11,881 nucleotides of DNA from NCBI GenBank assembly GCA_964553915.1, contig CAZKMM010000082.1, positions 1 to 11,881 on the forward strand, written 5' to 3'. The notes beneath the pieces were generated by a model. It was not told the origin of the DNA, searched no databases, and saw only the letters and a program-made list of their open reading frames with translations. Shown piece by piece: positions 1-6,854 of the stretch; the first letter of the stretch is position 1, and each line of letters opens with the position of its first letter. A program made the position numbers and the translations under genes. This DNA comes from CAZKMM01 sp964553915. Lineage in GTDB: Bacteria; RBG-13-61-14; DRUE01.

Positions 1-995
1 TGTTTGATAATCAGTGCTTGAGTAATATAAGATTTCCTGCCCCTTCCATCTTGAAGGATAAGCCCATAACTATCCGGAACCAGCTGAGATAAGTCAATCT
101 GCAGGGAAAATAAATTCTCGCTTAGATAACTTAAATTAGAAAAAGGATTCTTCTTTTCACCAGTCCGGGCAGAGAGCAAAAAAAGTTGATAGCCCTCATC
201 TAAAAAGCCAGCACCGTAAAGGCAGAACCCTGCCTGAGCCGTGCTTTCATCCAGAACCTCTGGAAAATAATCATAATCCCACTGCCCCTGGCAGGCTTCC
301 TTCCTTAGCTTCCAGAGACTTGGGGGAGGTGGAGCAGAATTTGAAGGATATAACCAGCTCAGAGCCTGTCTATCGTCCGGATGGAGGGTTCGCCTTCGGG
401 TCTCGCTCGGTCGGGTAGAATTGCTCATAGTTGCCAGCCAGACCTGAGAATGCCCGAGCCCGAGAAAATGCCCGAGCTCATGGGTGAGGATATTACCTAA
501 ATCCGCATTACCCAGCCCAAAGTCCAAATTGCCAAATTGATAATCCTCTCCATTGAGATAAATATCTGCCTCATAAAGCCGGGAAGTTTGAGTATTATAT
601 TCCAGCACGGTCAGAGCCACTAAAAAAGAGCCAAACCCCCAGCCAGACCTCACCAGCTCCACCGCGTTGATTCCATCTCCGGTATGTTCGTTCCAACCCC
701 CTTCAAGAGCTACAGGTCCGGTATAGATGATTCTCACCTCACTTCCCGGGGCTGACTCCCAGGCAAGGAGGGAATTTAAAAATAGGTTCTTTGTGGATTT
801 TACCCGGGCTAGTTCATAATCAAGCTTAATTTCTACCCACTTCATTGGTGAGTCTGGAGTGGGACGAACTCCGTTTATATCCGGCCAGAAAACCTCCGGG
901 CGGGTCAAATCCTCACCCGGATGATAAACATACCAGCCCCAGCTAAAAACTGCCCACCCGCATAAAATCAAGCCCAGGCTCTGCTTTAATCTCAT
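1..995 (-). CDS. Secreted matrixin-type (M10) zinc metalloprotease, C-terminus cut by window edge
   Basis: The frame is open from an ATG at 995 to base 1 without a stop, giving 331 visible residues. The N-terminus (MRLKQSLGLILCGW...) is a basic start followed by a hydrophobic stretch to about residue 24, so it is a signal peptide or membrane anchor. HELGHFLGLGH at residues 172-182 is the HExxHxxGxxH zinc motif (H172, H176, H182 as ligands, E173 as catalytic base). Met190 in ATMSN lies 8 residues after the third His, the spacing of the matrixin Met-turn. The upstream 'DIYLNGEDYQFG' segment resembles the matrixin calcium/strand region. After a Pro-rich linker (about residue 220) a beta-rich domain follows, with the 'YGAGF...YGLILQDGRG' pattern of IPT/TIG Ig-like modules; that domain call is an inference. 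The likely role is extracytoplasmic protein cleavage; the substrate is unknown. It is transcribed divergently from 1113. The real end lies outside the window. Confidence 0.9.
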   Translation of the reverse strand, partial: MRLKQSLGLILCGWAVFSWGWYVYHPGEDLTRPEVFWPDINGVRPTPDSPMKWVEIKLDYELARVKSTKNLFLNSLLAWESAPGSEVRIIYTGPVALEGGWNEHTGDGINAVELVRSGWGFGSFLVALTVLEYNTQTSRLYEADIYLNGEDYQFGNLDFGLGNADLGNILTHELGHFLGLGHSQVWLATMSNSTRPSETRRRTLHPDDRQALSWLYPSNSAPPPPSLWKLRKEACQGQWDYDYFPEVLDESTAQAGFCLYGAGFLDEGYQLFLLSARTGEKKNPFSNLSYLSENLFSLQIDLSQLVPDSYGLILQDGRGRKSYITQALIIK

Positions 996-1002
996 CAATT
1001 TA

Positions 1003-1031
1003 AGTATAGCCCTTAGTTATTCAATTTTAAA
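1003..1031 (-). promoter_or_regulatory. Possible promoter of the matrixin gene, perhaps leaderless
   Basis: Read on the minus strand, TATACT (1008 to 1003, 5 of 6 to the sigma-70 -10 consensus) lies 17 bases downstream of TTTAAA (1031 to 1026, 4 of 6 to the -35). The -10 box ends only 7 bases before the ATG at 995, so the transcript would begin at or next to the start codon. No clear Shine-Dalgarno sequence is seen before that ATG, which fits leaderless translation. This is motif matching in AT-rich DNA and is uncertain. Confidence 0.25.
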
Positions 1032-1078
1032 TGCCTGCTCTCTGGAGAAACAATTGCCGGGAAAAATTTACTAAAACT

Positions 1079-1106
1079 TTGACGGAAAGCCAAGAGCAAG
1101 GATAAT
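1079..1106 (+). promoter_or_regulatory. Candidate sigma-70 promoter for the radical SAM remnant and YfhO genes
   Basis: TTGACG (1079-1084, 5 of 6 to TTGACA) and GATAAT (1101-1106, 5 of 6 to TATAAT) are 16 bases apart. The predicted start of transcription falls close to the ATG at 1113, so the message would be almost leaderless. Against that, AAGGA at 1098-1102 would be a fair ribosome binding site 10 bases before the ATG if transcription starts further upstream; the two readings compete. Confidence 0.4.
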
Positions 1107-1112
1107 AAAAAT

Positions 1113-1376
1113 ATGAGAATTGCCCTTATCAGACCCAATTCTCAAATTGTTGCCTGCCCTCCTCCGCTGGGGCTGGGGTATCTGGCAGGGTATCTTTTAA
1201 AAAGAAGAAAAGACCGGGTTTTGATTATTGATGCCCGCAGGCACCGGCTGAAAATCCCCCGGATTATTGACCAGCTTAAAGATTTTTCTCCGGAGCTGGC
1301 TCCGAAAAACTTTCGCACCTTAAAAAGCATTATTGATATAATCAGATTATCTTTTCAGGATTCAGTTAATTATTGA
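1113..1376 (+). pseudogene. Remnant of a B12-binding-domain radical SAM protein
   Basis: The 87-residue product begins MRIALIRPNSQIVACPPPLG, then GYLAGYLL and 'VLIIDARRHRL' and 'QLKDFSPEL'. This is the opening of the cobalamin-binding (Rossmann-like) domain that starts BchE/P-methylase-type radical SAM proteins. Such proteins are normally 450-600 residues. Here the match stops after 'SPEL' near residue 62, and neither the CxxxCxxC iron-sulfur motif nor the rest of the B12 domain is present. The last 25 residues (from APKNFRTLKS) are basic and helical, like the C-terminal tail of such proteins. A large in-frame internal deletion is therefore the simplest explanation, but it is inferred. The stop TGA overlaps the ATG of the next gene (TGATG at 1374-1378), so the short frame may still be translated and may couple translation to it. 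A radical SAM function is not possible for this product. Confidence 0.65.
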
Positions 1377-4144
1377 TGAAAGAAAAAATCACCAAAGCAG
1401 ACCTGCTCCTGGCTGGAGCCCTTCCGCTTCTGGGAATCTTTATCATTTATGCTCCCTGGCTTATGGCTCACCAGAGCCTGTATCTGGGGATTGTGCAGGA
1501 GCAGTATTATCTTCTCGGGCAGTTCTCTTTTGACCATCTAATTCGCCAGGAATTTGCCCAGGGACTTTTCCCCCTCTGGAATCCAAACAATGCCCTGGGC
1601 ACCCCGCTTCTGGCAAATATGCTTTCCGGGGTTTTTTACCCCTTAAAAATCTTTCTTTATCTTTTTCCCGCTCATCTGAGCTATGAGCTTTATCTTTTAT
1701 TTCGCTTCTGGCTGGCAGGATTTTTCGCTTATCTTCTTGCCCGAAAACTCCATCTAAAAATACCTGCCAGTGCAGTGGTGGTTTTTGCCTTTACCTTTTC
1801 CGGATATTTCCAGTTCTTTTTAAATGAAAATTATCTGAACGCGGATTTTCTCCTTCCCCTTCTGGTTCTGCTCGCAATCAAGCTCCGGGAAAGTGCGCAA
1901 AGAAAATGGGTTTTTCTTTTCAGCCTCGGGCTTTTTGCCCTGTTCAATTCCGGTCATCCAGAAGCGATTTTTTACAACTGGCTTTTTCTGGGAATAACTT
2001 ATCTGGGCTTGATTTTCGCTGATAAAAAACCTGCCCGGCTCCAGGCAGGAGGAAGATTTTTGCTCGCCAATATTTTTGCCGGGATTCTCTCCCTTGCTCT
2101 TTTTCTTCCCTTTCTGGAATTCTGGTTTCGGGGCTGGCATTTTCATCTTCCCGGAACCGGGCTTTATCACTATTCGGTTCGGGAATTTTTAGCTCTGTTT
2201 TCTCCCTGGTTTTTTGGGGCAAGCCAGCCCGGCTCTGCTTTTTTTCATCCTCCAGAGATTTCATCTGGATTTGGGGGCAGATTTCCCGGCTATCAGGAAT
2301 CCACTCTTCCCTGGCTGGCACCTTCTCTGGGCATAATTTTTCTTCCCCTTCTGATACTGGCTTTTCTAGAAATAAAAAAGCAAAGAAGAATTTATCAGCT
2401 CTGGCTGGTCTGGTGCCTGGTTTTCCTGGGATTGAGCTTTGGTCTTTTGGGCTTTCAATTTCTGGGCTTGGTTTTTCCCTTCAGCCTCTCTGGAAACTTC
2501 AAGCATCCTTTCCCCGCGATAATTCTCTCTTTAAGCATCATTGGGGCAAAAGTTCTGGAGAGGATTTTTACCGGGGAAATCTCCAGAAAAAATTATTTGC
2601 TGGCATTGGTCATTTCTGGAGCGGTTTTCTTGATTTTTTTTCCTTTTCAGGGATTTGAGCGGGCAAAGAATTTTTCTCTTGCTCTGGAGCTGGGCTTGGT
2701 GGGGATATTTCTTTTCTGGGTTTTATTTGCCTGGGGAAGAAAAAACCTTCTCGTTCTGGGAATGATACTGGGAGCGGGTTTGGTGCTGGTCTCTGCCCAG
2801 CTCCGCACCAGCTGGCAGGAGCCGGTTTATATTGACTATCATCTTTCTCAGCTCCGCTCTCATCCGGTTTTTCAAAAGCTGAAAAAAGATTCCCGACTCT
2901 TTCGCTTCTACTTCACCAGAGAAATCTTTCCCCCCAACCTTAACCAGCTTCTGCAGGTGCCTGATTTACGGGTAATGGATGGGATTAATCATTACCGTTT
3001 GGTCAATCTGGTGAATTTTATCAACGGGCATAATCGGGAGGAGGGATTTAGATACTGGTATCATAAGGTCGGCTATCTGGAGGTGATGCCGGAAAAAATC
3101 TTTCATCCTCTTCTCGACCTGCTGGGAGTGAAATATATCATCACCCGAAGCCCGCTTCCTTATAACCGAACAATTGAGCAAATCCTGGAGCAGGGGAAAA
3201 TAAGGGCGCCCGCTCCGGAATATGTTGGTCTGGCTTATTTCCCCAGAGATAGAGCCGGGGTTAAGACCCTTTTTCAGCATCCTCCATCCCGGATCAGTTT
3301 TAATCTCAATGCTTTGAGCCCGATTCCGGAGAAAAGCAGGGAGAGCAATCTCAAAGCAAAAGAATTCCAGTTAAGTTTTTCTCCCCAAATCCAGCCCGGA
3401 GCCTGGGAAAAAGAAAAAGATGGAGTATGGTTTATGATTATCAATCATTCCACTTTACTTTATTGCCGATTTTTATTTCCCAGAAAACACCCCGGCGAGC
3501 GAAATTTAAAACCTATGGCTATAAAATTAAAACCTTTTACGGAACCATTAGACCTTCTTACCCTTCCTCACAATCACCCGGAATATGACTGGGCAGGATG
3601 GAGAGATTTGCGTCTGGAAGATAAAGCTTCTGAGCCTGAAGGCAGAAATTTTAAATTACTGGCAGGGGAACGATTCTGGTTCTATGAAAATCCCCGGGCT
3701 TTTCCCAAAATATTTCTTGCCAGCTCCGAGCAAATCTTTGCTGGTGATAATCCTCTTCCGCAAATGAGCAGATGGCTTGAAGGCTTGAGAGATACCTCGG
3801 TCCGAGCCCGGCTGGAGCAGGAAGGAGAATTAGACTTTACTGGAAAGAACTTTCAGCTCATCACCGCAAACAGCCAGAAATATCAGATTACCCTCCGAAC
3901 CTCCCGTCCCTACTGGCTGGTATTTGGGGAGTTGAACTATCCGGGCTGGCGGGCTTATGTAGATGGACAGGAAAAAAGGCTGGAGCGGATTTATTATTTA
4001 TTCTCTGGTATTCACCTTCCTGCCGGGGCTCATCGGGTTAAATTAGTTTATCAACCTCTCTCTTTTGAGATTGGCATATATTTTGCCCTAGCTGGAATTT
4101 TTGCTCTACTCTTTTTTGTTTTTAAGCGTCAAAAATTTGAATAA
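1376..4144 (+). CDS. YfhO-family multispanning membrane protein, probable GT-C type glycosyltransferase
   Basis: The product has 922 residues from ATG 1376; a TTG three bases earlier is possible but less likely, because the ATG forms the TGATG overlap with the upstream frame. About a dozen hydrophobic segments fill residues 9 to about 485. They are followed by a soluble domain of about 400 residues and a last membrane helix near 899-917. Family signs are 'LWNPNNALGTPLLANMLSG' after the first helix (YfhO proteins have a WNP..GG.P...N motif here) and the C-terminal 'NYPGWRAYVDGQ...YYLFSGIHLPAGAHRV', typical of bacterial YfhO proteins (Pfam YfhO). Bacillus YfhO transfers sugar from a lipid carrier to lipoteichoic acid outside the membrane. 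In this organism the acceptor is unknown, and an envelope polysaccharide or glycoprotein is an inference. The radical SAM remnant upstream suggests a once larger cluster. Confidence 0.85.
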   Translation: MKEKITKADLLLAGALPLLGIFIIYAPWLMAHQSLYLGIVQEQYYLLGQFSFDHLIRQEFAQGLFPLWNPNNALGTPLLANMLSGVFYPLKIFLYLFPAHLSYELYLLFRFWLAGFFAYLLARKLHLKIPASAVVVFAFTFSGYFQFFLNENYLNADFLLPLLVLLAIKLRESAQRKWVFLFSLGLFALFNSGHPEAIFYNWLFLGITYLGLIFADKKPARLQAGGRFLLANIFAGILSLALFLPFLEFWFRGWHFHLPGTGLYHYSVREFLALFSPWFFGASQPGSAFFHPPEISSGFGGRFPGYQESTLPWLAPSLGIIFLPLLILAFLEIKKQRRIYQLWLVWCLVFLGLSFGLLGFQFLGLVFPFSLSGNFKHPFPAIILSLSIIGAKVLERIFTGEISRKNYLLALVISGAVFLIFFPFQGFERAKNFSLALELGLVGIFLFWVLFAWGRKNLLVLGMILGAGLVLVSAQLRTSWQEPVYIDYHLSQLRSHPVFQKLKKDSRLFRFYFTREIFPPNLNQLLQVPDLRVMDGINHYRLVNLVNFINGHNREEGFRYWYHKVGYLEVMPEKIFHPLLDLLGVKYIITRSPLPYNRTIEQILEQGKIRAPAPEYVGLAYFPRDRAGVKTLFQHPPSRISFNLNALSPIPEKSRESNLKAKEFQLSFSPQIQPGAWEKEKDGVWFMIINHSTLLYCRFLFPRKHPGERNLKPMAIKLKPFTEPLDLLTLPHNHPEYDWAGWRDLRLEDKASEPEGRNFKLLAGERFWFYENPRAFPKIFLASSEQIFAGDNPLPQMSRWLEGLRDTSVRARLEQEGELDFTGKNFQLITANSQKYQITLRTSRPYWLVFGELNYPGWRAYVDGQEKRLERIYYLFSGIHLPAGAHRVKLVYQPLSFEIGIYFALAGIFALLFFVFKRQKFE
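4071..4087 (+). promoter_or_regulatory. Second sigma-54-like site inside the YfhO 3' end
   Basis: TTGGCATATATTTTGCC has GG (4073-4074) and GC (4085-4086) exactly 10 bases apart, as sigma-54 promoters need, and points toward 4275. It encodes part of the last membrane helix (Ile-Gly-Ile-Tyr-Phe-Ala), so it may be coding coincidence. If used, it would give a leader of about 175 bases for the small regulator gene. Confidence 0.25.
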
Positions 4145-4231
4145 AATTCAGCTAAATTTTCCTTAATTCCTTCCGCATAAATAAAAATGAGAAAAAATTA
4201 GATGGTTTTGGCAAAAATACAATTCCTCAAG

Positions 4232-4248
4232 TTGGCATAGCACTTGCT
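4232..4248 (+). promoter_or_regulatory. Sigma-54 (-24/-12) promoter of the excisionase-like regulator
   Basis: TTGGCATAGCACTTGCT matches the sigma-54 consensus TTGGCAC-N5-TTGCW in all but one position. The GG (4234-4235) and GC (4246-4247) are 10 bases apart, as RpoN requires. Transcription would start about 4258-4260, just before AGGAGG at 4261-4266, leaving a leader of only about 16 bases. Sigma-54 promoters need an AAA+ enhancer-binding activator bound upstream; no activator gene is in the window. The palindrome TTTTG-G-CAAAA (4206-4216) is upstream but too close to be a typical enhancer site. Confidence 0.75.
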
Positions 4249-4260
4249 TTTAATTAAAGC

Positions 4261-4266
4261 AGGAGG
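4261..4266 (+). promoter_or_regulatory. Strong ribosome binding site for the excisionase-like gene
   Basis: AGGAGG lies 8 bases before ATG 4275. It fixes the first Met as the start rather than the internal Met at residue 5, and it is the best plus-strand ribosome binding site here. With the sigma-54 promoter it suggests strong but switchable expression. Confidence 0.85.
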
Positions 4267-4274
4267 AGTTAAAG

Positions 4275-4460
4275 ATGGGAAAAATAATGACAGCGGAAGA
4301 AGTAGCCCGGTATTTAAAATTAAACAAAATCACGGTTTATAAGTATGCCCAGCAGGGGAGGATTCCCGGAATTAAAATCGGCAACCGATGGCGGTTTGAC
4401 CGGGAAAAAATTGAGGAGCTGATTCGCAAGGCAGAATCAGAAAGCCCGAACCAGGGATAA
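4275..4460 (+). CDS. Excisionase/MerR-like helix-turn-helix DNA-binding protein
   Basis: The 61-residue protein is essentially one winged helix-turn-helix of the excisionase family (HTH_17). 'MTAEEVARYLKL' (5-16) forms the first helix, 'NKITVYKYAQQGRIPG' (17-32) the recognition helix and turn, and 'IKIGNRWRFDREKIEELI' the wing and closing helix. Length and composition are normal for this family. No integrase, recombinase or phage gene is nearby, so it is more likely a free-standing regulator or nucleoid-type adaptor than a true excisionase. It has its own sigma-54 promoter and strong ribosome binding site, and a hairpin follows it at 4500-4520, so it is probably a single-gene transcript. Targets are unknown. 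The activator that would switch on its promoter is not in this window. Confidence 0.85.
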   Translation: MGKIMTAEEVARYLKLNKITVYKYAQQGRIPGIKIGNRWRFDREKIEELIRKAESESPNQG

Positions 4461-4499
4461 ATATTTCAAATTGAGCTGGGCAAAAATTTCCTTCAGGTT

Positions 4500-4520
4500 A
4501 GCCCTAAAAAGGGAAGGGCT
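4500..4520 (+). terminator. Small hairpin after the regulator gene, weak terminator candidate
   Basis: AGCCCT (4500-4505) pairs with AGGGCT (4515-4520) across a 9-base loop; an alternative tighter pairing is CCCT-AAAA-AGGG. The stem is GC-rich, but only CTGTCTTT follows rather than a clear T run. It lies 40 bases after the regulator stop and about 97 before the next start. Confidence 0.35.
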
Positions 4521-4531
4521 CTGTCTTTGGG

Positions 4532-4560
4532 TTGATGAGGAAATAGCGAATATTTCTTAT
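4532..4560 (+). promoter_or_regulatory. Possible sigma-70 promoter of the clostripain-family gene
   Basis: TTGATG (4532-4537) and TCTTAT (4555-4560) are 17 bases apart; each matches 4 of 6 consensus positions. The location after the hairpin and before the next gene is suitable. The match is weak. Confidence 0.2.
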
Positions 4561-4596
4561 TTGCCATAAGTGGAGATTTCTTTTATAACCAAACCA

Positions 4597-5946
4597 ATGA
4601 GAAAAATTTTTCTCATCGCGGTTTTGGTTATTTTATTTTTTAGCTGTCGCTTCCGCCCGCCGTTGGAGGAGCCAACTCAAACCATCTCTCCCTGGACGAT
4701 TATCCTTTATATGAGCATAGATAACATTCAATTTGGCTCCTTTCCTACTGACCTGTGGGGATTGACAGATAATCTCCTTGCCGGGCTGGGAAGCCTCAGT
4801 AAATCGCAAATCCCTATCATCCTTCTCTATGATGGTACCAAACAGGGAGATAGTAAGATTCTTGCCCTTCATCTCCGCCGGGCGATAGATGACCGGGACG
4901 CAATTATCCCAAAAAGCGGGGAGGTTAACTATGCGGACCCGAAAACAATGGCAAAGTTTATTATCTGGACTGCCCGGCACTTTCCTGCCCGACATTATCT
5001 GCTTGGTCTCTGTCATCATTACGGCTGGAAAGGATATAACACTGATGAATCCAGCCCGGGAGCTCTGGGAATGGATATTCTCACTCTTGAAGAACATGCC
5101 CGGGCAATGAACTGGGTAAAAATGGCAGGAGTCAGGATTGATATCATCTGGTTTGAAGCCTGCTCCATCACAATGCTGGAGAGCCTTTATCAATATGCTC
5201 AGGATGCTCAGTATATCGTGGGGAATGAAGATACCATAGATTTTTATGAGGAATTTACCCGCCCGCTTCGGGTCTTGAATGCTCTGGGAAAAAACCCAGA
5301 GATTTCCCCGGAAGAACTGGCAGAACTTCTGGTGGAAAAAACTCCTCTGCTCACCCCTTCACTTTTGAGCAATCAATTTTTGCCTTACAGCTTTGCTTTA
5401 AACCCGAAAAGTCCCGGAAGCAAGCCTAAATTAAAGAGGATGGGAGATGTCTGGAAGCCCACCCAGTTTGCTTTTTCTTCTGAAGGAATTTTTGAGGTCA
5501 AGCGGGCTTTAGATGAGCTGGCTAAATACCTGCTCAAAAATCTGGATGAGCTTCGCCCAGAAATTGAGCGGGCAAGAAAAAAAACCAAGGAATATACCCT
5601 TTACCCCTGGTATATAGACCTCTGGGACTTTGCGGACCGGCTGGAAAAATCCAGCTCTGAGCAGATGTTAAAAATCCTCTGCCAGAACCTCAAGCAGAAA
5701 ATAGAATGGTCAATCCCGGCAGAGAAAAAGCCTAAAAGCGCCCGACACTATCATGGAATTTTAATTATGTTTCCCCTAGACCGGGAGGAATTTATCCGGG
5801 AGAGCCAGAACCAGTTTGAGCCCAAAGATTCTTATTTTCAGCTTGCCTTTTCCCGGCAGGGTTTCTGGGATGATTTCTTAAAAGCATATTTTCAACTAAA
5901 AGAAACCCGGGCTGGGGATTTATCCGGGCAAAAGTCCGCTCAATAG
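4597..5946 (+). CDS. Clostripain-family (C11) cysteine protease, predicted lipoprotein
   Basis: The 449-residue protein starting at ATG 4597 opens MRKIFLIAVLVILFFSC: a basic start, a hydrophobic core and a Cys at 17 in a lipobox-like context (LFFSC), so it should be lipid-anchored outside the inner membrane. An upstream in-frame GTG at 4570 would add 9 residues; neither start has a good ribosome binding site, and ATG gives the more normal signal peptide. The C11 fold is seen as 'WTIILYMSIDN' after the signal peptide, 'IPIILLYDG', 'HYLLGLCHHYGWKGYNTDE' with the probable catalytic His141 (H140 is adjacent), and 'IDIIWFEACSITMLES' with the probable catalytic Cys189. Usual family forms are NHGSGW and FDAC; here they read HHYGW and FEAC, so the loop is one residue shorter and Asp is replaced by Glu. 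Clostripains cut after basic residues. The target here is unknown. Confidence 0.85.
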   Translation: MRKIFLIAVLVILFFSCRFRPPLEEPTQTISPWTIILYMSIDNIQFGSFPTDLWGLTDNLLAGLGSLSKSQIPIILLYDGTKQGDSKILALHLRRAIDDRDAIIPKSGEVNYADPKTMAKFIIWTARHFPARHYLLGLCHHYGWKGYNTDESSPGALGMDILTLEEHARAMNWVKMAGVRIDIIWFEACSITMLESLYQYAQDAQYIVGNEDTIDFYEEFTRPLRVLNALGKNPEISPEELAELLVEKTPLLTPSLLSNQFLPYSFALNPKSPGSKPKLKRMGDVWKPTQFAFSSEGIFEVKRALDELAKYLLKNLDELRPEIERARKKTKEYTLYPWYIDLWDFADRLEKSSSEQMLKILCQNLKQKIEWSIPAEKKPKSARHYHGILIMFPLDREEFIRESQNQFEPKDSYFQLAFSRQGFWDDFLKAYFQLKETRAGDLSGQKSAQ

Positions 5947-5996
5947 TTATAATGATAAAAGTTAGTGCCGGGCTGGATGACATCTCCAAAATATGC

Positions 5997-6854
5997 TCAG
6001 GAAGAATGGAATTTTTTATCCTGCTCCAGTTTTTCCTCCAGACCGAGCAGGGCGACAAATTCAGAAAAATCCATCAGACGATGAGTAATCTCTTCACTTG
6101 TGCCTTTTTCTAGAAGCTCTCCCCATACCTCCATCAAAGTTTTTGCCACCGCAAATAGTCCAGTAAGAACATACCCCACACTGATAAAGCCCAAGCGATG
6201 ATATTCCTCCAGAGGCAAAACCGGGGTTCTTCCTCCTTCAATCACATTCACCACCAGCGGAGCAGAAACCTCGCTCGCAATTCGCTCCAGCTCCTCTTTG
6301 CTTCTGGGCGCCTCAACAAAAATTAAATCTGCCCCGGCTTCTTTATAAAGCTTTGCCCTCTGAATCGCCTCATCAATTCCCAATGGCTCCAGAGCATCAG
6401 TGCGGGCAATGATGATAAAGGGAGCTTCTCCCTTGGCTTCTTTGGCAGAGCGAATCTTGGCAATATGCTCCTCTGCTGGCACCACGCTTTTCCCTGCCAG
6501 ATGTCCGCACCGCTTGGGCCAGGTCTGGTCCTCCAGAAGGATTCCCCGGGCACCATAGCGAATTAATTCCTTAACCATCCGCTGGACATTCAACACCCCA
6601 CCATAGCCAGTATCACCGTCAACAATTACTGGAATTTTCACTGCCTGGCAGATTCTTCTTGCTACCTCCAGAATCTCGCTCTGGGTTAAAAGTCCAATAT
6701 CCGGCTCCCCTAAATAACTGGCAGAGACCGCATAGCCACTTACCACCACGCTTTTAAATCCCAGCTTCTCCGCAATCTTGGCACTGAGCACATCCCAGAC
6801 CCCACAGGAAAGAAAAATCTTGTTCTCACTGACCAGAGGATGAATCTTTTTCAT
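5997..6854 (-). CDS. Isocitrate lyase / PEP mutase superfamily enzyme, methylisocitrate-lyase-like
   Basis: The 285-residue protein starts at ATG 6854, chosen because GGAGGA (6866 to 6861) sits 6 bases before it; an in-frame ATG at 6884 lacks such a site. The beta/alpha barrel signatures are clear: SGYAVSAS (39-46), DGDTGYGG (79-86, Mg2+-binding Asp79 and Asp81), LEDQTWPKRCGH (107-118), ARTDAL (150-155) and FVEAP (179-183). Cys116 in the KRCGH loop is the acid/base residue of carbon-carbon lyases (2-methylisocitrate, isocitrate and dimethylmalate lyases) and is absent from true PEP mutases, so a lyase splitting a 2-hydroxy-tricarboxylate or similar acid is favoured. The exact substrate cannot be read; no methylcitrate synthase or dehydratase gene is near. 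It is last in the operon and begins inside the kinase gene (29-base overlap), which suggests translational coupling. Confidence 0.88.
   Translation of the reverse strand: MKKIHPLVSENKIFLSCGVWDVLSAKIAEKLGFKSVVVSGYAVSASYLGEPDIGLLTQSEILEVARRICQAVKIPVIVDGDTGYGGVLNVQRMVKELIRYGARGILLEDQTWPKRCGHLAGKSVVPAEEHIAKIRSAKEAKGEAPFIIIARTDALEPLGIDEAIQRAKLYKEAGADLIFVEAPRSKEELERIASEVSAPLVVNVIEGGRTPVLPLEEYHRLGFISVGYVLTGLFAVAKTLMEVWGELLEKGTSEEITHRLMDFSEFVALLGLEEKLEQDKKFHSS

Noticed and set aside
1142..3280. Several open frames of 60-125 codons antisense or out of frame to the radical SAM remnant and YfhO genes
   Set aside because: They lie over well-supported coding sequence, have low-complexity Lys/Glu/Arg-rich products and no recognisable domain.
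4143..4160. Weak inverted repeat AAAATT...AATTTT over the YfhO stop codon as a terminator
   Set aside because: The stem is all A/T with a mismatch and no T run follows, so it would not be stable enough to call.
4275..4460. HTH gene as a phage or integrative-element excisionase
   Set aside because: No recombinase, tRNA target, direct repeats or phage genes are nearby; the family also includes many ordinary regulators.
4210..4487. Direct repeat GGCAAAAAT at 4210-4218 and 4479-4487 flanking the HTH gene as an operator or attachment pair
   Set aside because: A 9-base match in AT-rich DNA is expected fairly often over this distance, and no integrase or element boundary is present.
5947..5996. 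Bidirectional terminator between the convergent clostripain and lyase genes
   Set aside because: No hairpin with a T run is seen on either strand in this 50-base gap; CCGGG repeats nearby do not form a convincing terminator.
5997..6854. True PEP mutase or carboxyphosphonate mutase in a phosphonate pathway
   Set aside because: The KRCGH loop with catalytic Cys marks a carbon-carbon lyase, and no phosphonate biosynthesis gene is adjacent.
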